From: an uncultured Corynebacterium sp.
Lineage (GTDB): Bacteria > Actinomycetota > Actinomycetes > Mycobacteriales > Mycobacteriaceae
NCBI GenBank assembly: GCA_943913645.1
Contig: CALTYZ010000012.1
Span: 1 to 64,000 of the forward strand
DNA length: 64,000 nucleotides
Direction: 5' to 3'
In this document: in pieces, positions 61,000-64,000 of the stretch
Numbering within the stretch: position 1 is the first letter of the stretch
Layout of the letters: each line of letters starts with the position of its first letter
Translations under genes and position numbers: made by a program
The notes under the pieces: model-generated
What the model saw: only the letters and a program-made list of their open reading frames with translations
Database searches by the model: none
Told to the model about the DNA's origin: nothing

Positions 61000-62508
61000 A
61001 TGAGCGACCGCATCGCCCACGCCCAGCTTCGGGGCAAGGTCATGTCCGCCGAAGAGGCTGTAGAGTACATCGAGCACGGCCACAAGGTGGGTATCTCCGG
61101 CTTTACCGGGGCCGGCTACCCCAAGGCAATGCCCGGCGCCATCGCGGAGAAGGCGAAGGCCGCACACGAACGCGGCCAGGACTTCTCCATCGACCTGTTC
61201 ACCGGCGCATCCACTGCACCTGAGTGTGACGGCGTCCTGGCAGAAGCAGGCGCGCTTCGCTTCCGCATGCCATACCAATCAGACCCCACCATGCGAAACG
61301 CCATCAATGCGGGAAGCATGAAATTTCAAGACATTCACCTGTCTCACTCCGGCATGATGGTCGAGCAAGGCTTCTTCGGCGATCTTGACGTTGCCATTGT
61401 TGAGGCGGTGCGCATTACTGAAGACGGCAACATCGTCCCGTCTTCCTCGGTCGGCAACTCGGTGGAGTTCCTTCACGCCGCCAAGAAGATCATCATTGAG
61501 GTCAACTCGTGGCAGTCCGAAGAACTCGAAGGCATGCACGACATCTGGACTGTGCCGCCGCTGCCGAACCGGGTGCCGATCCCGATCACGAAAGCCGGGG
61601 ACCGCATCGGCACCACCTACATCGAGATCGACCCTGAGCGCGTTGTTGCCGTCATTGAGACCGATGATCCAGACCGCAACGCCCCGTTCAAAGCACCCGA
61701 TGAGGTCTCTGCACAGATCGCCGGCAACTTCCTCGACTTCTTGGAAAATGAGGTGAAATTTGGGCGCCTCACCTACGACGGCTACGTCATGCAATCGGGT
61801 GTGGGCAACGTGCCAAACGCCGTGATGGCGGGTCTGATGGATTCCAAGTTTGAGAAGATCCAGGCATACACCGAGGTCATCCAGGACGGCATGGTTGATC
61901 TGATCGACGCCGGCAAGATGACCGTTGCCTCCGCAACTTCGTTCTCACTGTCTCCGGAGTACGCAGAGAAGATGAACAAAGAGGCGTCGCGCTACCGCGA
62001 GTCGATCATCCTGCGCCCGCAGACCATCTCCAACCACCCGGAGGTCATTCGCCGTACCGGTCTTATCGCCTCAAACGGCATGATTGAGGCAGACATCTAT
62101 GGCAACGCCAACTCCACCCACATCAACGGCTCGCGTTTGATGAATGCTCTCGGCGGCTCGGGCGATTTCACCCGCAACGCCTACATCTCGTCGTTCATCT
62201 CCCCGTCGATTGCCAAAGACGGCGCCATTTCGGCGATCGTGCCAATGGTTTCACACGTTGACCACACCGAGCACGATGCGATGGTGTTCATTACTGAATA
62301 CGGTGTGGCAGACCTGCGTGGGCTTGCACCGCGCGACCGTGTGGCAAAGATGATCTCCATCGCCCACCCGTCGTACCGCCCACTGCTGGAGGAGTATGTT
62401 GAGCTGGCTTCGAAGTGCAAGTACCAGCAGACACCGCATGACTTGAAGCACGCCTTCGACTTCCACCAACGCATCGAAGAAACCGGCACCATGCAAAAGC
62501 AGGCTTAG
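61000..62508 (+). CDS. actA: Acetyl/succinyl-CoA:CoA transferase (Cat1/ActA family)
   Basis: A 502-residue CoA transferase of the acetyl-CoA hydrolase/transferase family, moving CoA between succinate, acetate and propionate. GFTGAGYPKAMPGAIAE, QSGVGNVPNAVMAGL, the likely catalytic Glu in AYTEVIQDG and IYGNANSTHINGSRLMNALGGSGDF are visible. Its place after dusB/phoU and the sequence match C. glutamicum ActA, an acetate-activating enzyme. RBS GAGAGGA. Followed by a strong terminator. Confidence 0.9.
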   Translation: MSDRIAHAQLRGKVMSAEEAVEYIEHGHKVGISGFTGAGYPKAMPGAIAEKAKAAHERGQDFSIDLFTGASTAPECDGVLAEAGALRFRMPYQSDPTMRNAINAGSMKFQDIHLSHSGMMVEQGFFGDLDVAIVEAVRITEDGNIVPSSSVGNSVEFLHAAKKIIIEVNSWQSEELEGMHDIWTVPPLPNRVPIPITKAGDRIGTTYIEIDPERVVAVIETDDPDRNAPFKAPDEVSAQIAGNFLDFLENEVKFGRLTYDGYVMQSGVGNVPNAVMAGLMDSKFEKIQAYTEVIQDGMVDLIDAGKMTVASATSFSLSPEYAEKMNKEASRYRESIILRPQTISNHPEVIRRTGLIASNGMIEADIYGNANSTHINGSRLMNALGGSGDFTRNAYISSFISPSIAKDGAISAIVPMVSHVDHTEHDAMVFITEYGVADLRGLAPRDRVAKMISIAHPSYRPLLEEYVELASKCKYQQTPHDLKHAFDFHQRIEETGTMQKQA

Positions 62509-62525
62509 GCCATCTGCTGGTGATT

Positions 62526-62557
62526 ACCCTGCCCGCTACGTAGTGGGCAGGGTTTTT
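62526..62557 (+). terminator. Rho-independent terminator after actA
   Basis: ACCCTGCCC / GGGCAGGGT, 9-bp perfect stem, 10-nt loop, then TTTTT. It lies 18 bp after the actA stop. Confidence 0.92.
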
Positions 62558-62662
62558 CTTCGATCGATGCAGTTGATCGCCGAGGCGACTGACTTCAGAG
62601 TGAATCCTTGCTGTGTTACCTGTTCATGATGGCTGGGGTGGTGCGATCCGGTTGTAGGATTG

Positions 62663-62678
62663 AGATTCAATTGAATCT
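62663..62678. promoter_or_regulatory. Perfect 16-bp palindrome upstream of ABC importer
   Basis: AGATTCAATTGAATCT, a perfect uninterrupted palindrome 23 bp before the start of the binding-protein gene. Placed to block transcription initiation, so a repressor operator is likely. It is neither a DtxR box nor an obvious Zur box. Confidence 0.55.
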
Positions 62679-62701
62679 TTGATTATTGGGGGGTCAGACG
62701 T

Positions 62702-63703
62702 ATGCGCAACATGTTGCCGCTTGTCGCTGTGGTACTTATACCCGTGCTCATGAGCTGCTCACCTCCAGCCGCACAGGAAGACGTCCAAGTGGAGAGGGAA
62801 GGGGTCGCCGTACATCTCGAAAATTGCGGGGTGGCCTACGATGTCGCCACACCTGTCAATCGTGCAGTGACTACTGAGCAAGGCGCGACCGATACCTTAC
62901 TTTTGTTGGGCGCAGCCAACCAGATCGCCGGGACGGGTCACCAAAAAGATGCGCCCCCAACGGGGTATGAGGAAGTAGCGGCAGATCTGCAGGTGCTGTC
63001 TCCGAGTGTCCCCACCGCTGAGCAGATCAGAGCAGTAGATGCGGACTTTATTTATTCCCCCTTTGATTCTGTCTGGACACCCGACTCGGTGGGCACGCGT
63101 CAAGAGTGGCAAGCGCTCGGCGTTGCAACGTACCAAAGCAACACCCAATGTCCGAACAACGCCGGAAATCAGGGAAAGAGTCAGTTTGAACTTTTGGAGC
63201 GTGATTTTGCGGAACTCGGAAGTATTTTCGGCCGTCAGGAGGAAGCTCGAAAACTGATCGAGCAACAACGTGCGTCGCTCAACAGGGCGCGTGAGTCCAA
63301 AGCGCCAAAAGGTACAACGTTCGTTTTGCTCTATTCCACCATTGGCGGGCAACCCTACGTTGCTGGAGGCGCGTCGATCGTCACTGAGATGGGCGATGCT
63401 GTCGGGATGACGAACGCTTTTGACGACGTGGGAGAGGAATGGCCGCAAGTCTCATGGGAGGCAATTGCAGAAGCGAATCCAGATGTGATTATTCTTGCGG
63501 ACCTCCCAGTACGAGGTAAGCCGGGGGACAGGTGGGAAGACAAAGTTGAGTCGTTGCAAAACACTCCGGGAACGAGCGAACTCGAGGCGGTCCGGAATCA
63601 CCGGTACATCGTTGTGAACGCAGTCGACACCTCCGCGGGCGGTCGGGCCTATCAAGCAGTTGATGCCATCGCAGATGCAGTTCGCCAGGGTGTGGCCGAA
63701 TAG
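62702..63703 (+). CDS. ABC importer substrate-binding lipoprotein (iron-chelate/cofactor type)
   Basis: A 333-residue class III binding protein with lipobox LMSC (Cys19). It has the pattern of the ENCG subgroup: HLENCGVAYDV, VTTEQGATDTLLLLG, RQEWQALGVATYQ, with a paired Cys in NTQCPNN, then a long connecting helix and PQVSWEAIAEANPDVIILAD. Such proteins bind siderophores, cobalamin or, in close relatives, F420-like cofactors, so the ligand is open. The permease gene starts on its last base. Confidence 0.85.
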   Translation: MRNMLPLVAVVLIPVLMSCSPPAAQEDVQVEREGVAVHLENCGVAYDVATPVNRAVTTEQGATDTLLLLGAANQIAGTGHQKDAPPTGYEEVAADLQVLSPSVPTAEQIRAVDADFIYSPFDSVWTPDSVGTRQEWQALGVATYQSNTQCPNNAGNQGKSQFELLERDFAELGSIFGRQEEARKLIEQQRASLNRARESKAPKGTTFVLLYSTIGGQPYVAGGASIVTEMGDAVGMTNAFDDVGEEWPQVSWEAIAEANPDVIILADLPVRGKPGDRWEDKVESLQNTPGTSELEAVRNHRYIVVNAVDTSAGGRAYQAVDAIADAVRQGVAE

Positions 63704-64000
63704 TGCGTGCCCGAAGTGTCAGCTGGGTGGGCGGCATTATCCTGCTCATCGTGGTCATGGGCGCATCGCTTACGTTTGGCTCTCGCTCCCTCAGCCCAGC
63801 AGAGGTGTGGGGTGTGCTTACCCATTCGACAGGGCTGTTTGTTGATCCCCGATTCCCGGAGCCCTCTCCCATGCGGCGTTCGATCTTTGTGGATCTGCGG
63901 CTGCCGCGGGTCCTTCTCGCGGCGATCATCGGGGCGGTACTCGCCGTCTGCGGGTCAGCCATGCAGGCCATCACGCACAACGAGCTGGCAGATCCGTACC
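63703..64000 (+). CDS. FecCD-type ABC importer permease, cut by window end
   Basis: GTG at 63703 overlaps the TAG of the binding-protein gene by one base. The first 99 codons give a membrane helix (WVGGIILLIVVMGASLTFG), DLRLPRVLLAAIIGAVLAVCGSAMQAITHNELADPY, the signature of FecCD/BtuC permeases. The rest and any ATPase gene lie beyond the window. Confidence 0.88.
   Translation, partial: MRARSVSWVGGIILLIVVMGASLTFGSRSLSPAEVWGVLTHSTGLFVDPRFPEPSPMRRSIFVDLRLPRVLLAAIIGAVLAVCGSAMQAITHNELADPY

Overview
The window looks like chromosomal DNA of a Corynebacterium (order Mycobacteriales). The evidence is a mycothiol synthase, a CarD/CdnL factor, OtsAB trehalose synthesis, a ThrE-type threonine exporter, a DUF3073 protein, a PtsG-like glucose PTS permease, and a gene order I recognise from C. 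glutamicum (clpC, radA, carD, ispDF, cysS, otsAB, thrE, phoRS, pur genes, pstSCAB, phoU, actA). The species cannot be named from this sequence. Nearly everything is ordinary vertically inherited core genome, tightly packed, with many 4-bp ATGA/GTGA overlaps.

Layout. 1-4.8 kb: a PTS locus (ptsG-like permease, PRD antiterminator, ptsI) behind an RNA antitermination switch. 4.8-13.5 kb: clpC with stress-type promoter signals, mutY, a carbonic anhydrase, radA, a lipoprotein, carD and ispD. 13.5-17.5 kb: an accessory patch between ispD and ispF with two YbjN-like genes, a frameshifted SUKH (SMI1/KNR4) gene, a broken gene translationally joined to it, a second SUKH remnant, a small acidic protein and a small secreted protein. 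17.5-25.8 kb: ispF, cysS, rlmB, a LacI regulator, a four-gene operon joining trehalose synthesis to an H1-like protein, and thrE. 25.9-35.7 kb: tRNA-Thr(UGU), the PhoR/PhoS two-component pair, HIT, purD, purB, purC, an S9 peptidase and a DUF2334 protein. 35.8-42.1 kb: a secreted coiled-coil/cupin fusion, a zinc ABC operon and a large secreted nuclease. 42.2-49.9 kb: purSQL, a double-hotdog thioesterase, a sterol-carrier-like protein, purF, purM and DUF3073. 50-54.5 kb: a YgfZ-like protein, pabC, a nitrobindin-like protein, an LmeA-like protein and mshD. 54.5-60.7 kb: pstSCAB behind a PHO-box-like repeat, then phoU and dusB on the other strand. 61-64 kb: a CoA-transferase and the start of a metal-chelate or cofactor ABC importer, cut by the window edge.

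How it fits together. Eight de novo purine genes (purD, B, C, S, Q, L, F, M) sit in three clusters. PhoR/PhoS very probably controls pstSCAB 28 kb away. The zinc operon carries a near-ideal Zur-type operator that lies inside the last codons of the upstream nuclease gene. At least eleven genes show a -10-like hexamer 6-8 nt before the start codon and no clear Shine-Dalgarno sequence, which points to leaderless transcripts.

Most worth following up: the ispD-ispF toxin/immunity-like scar with the secreted small protein; the secreted cupin fusion; the antitermination control of a glucose-type PTS and ptsI; and the Zur site embedded in a coding region. I found no CRISPR array, prophage, intact insertion sequence or rRNA.
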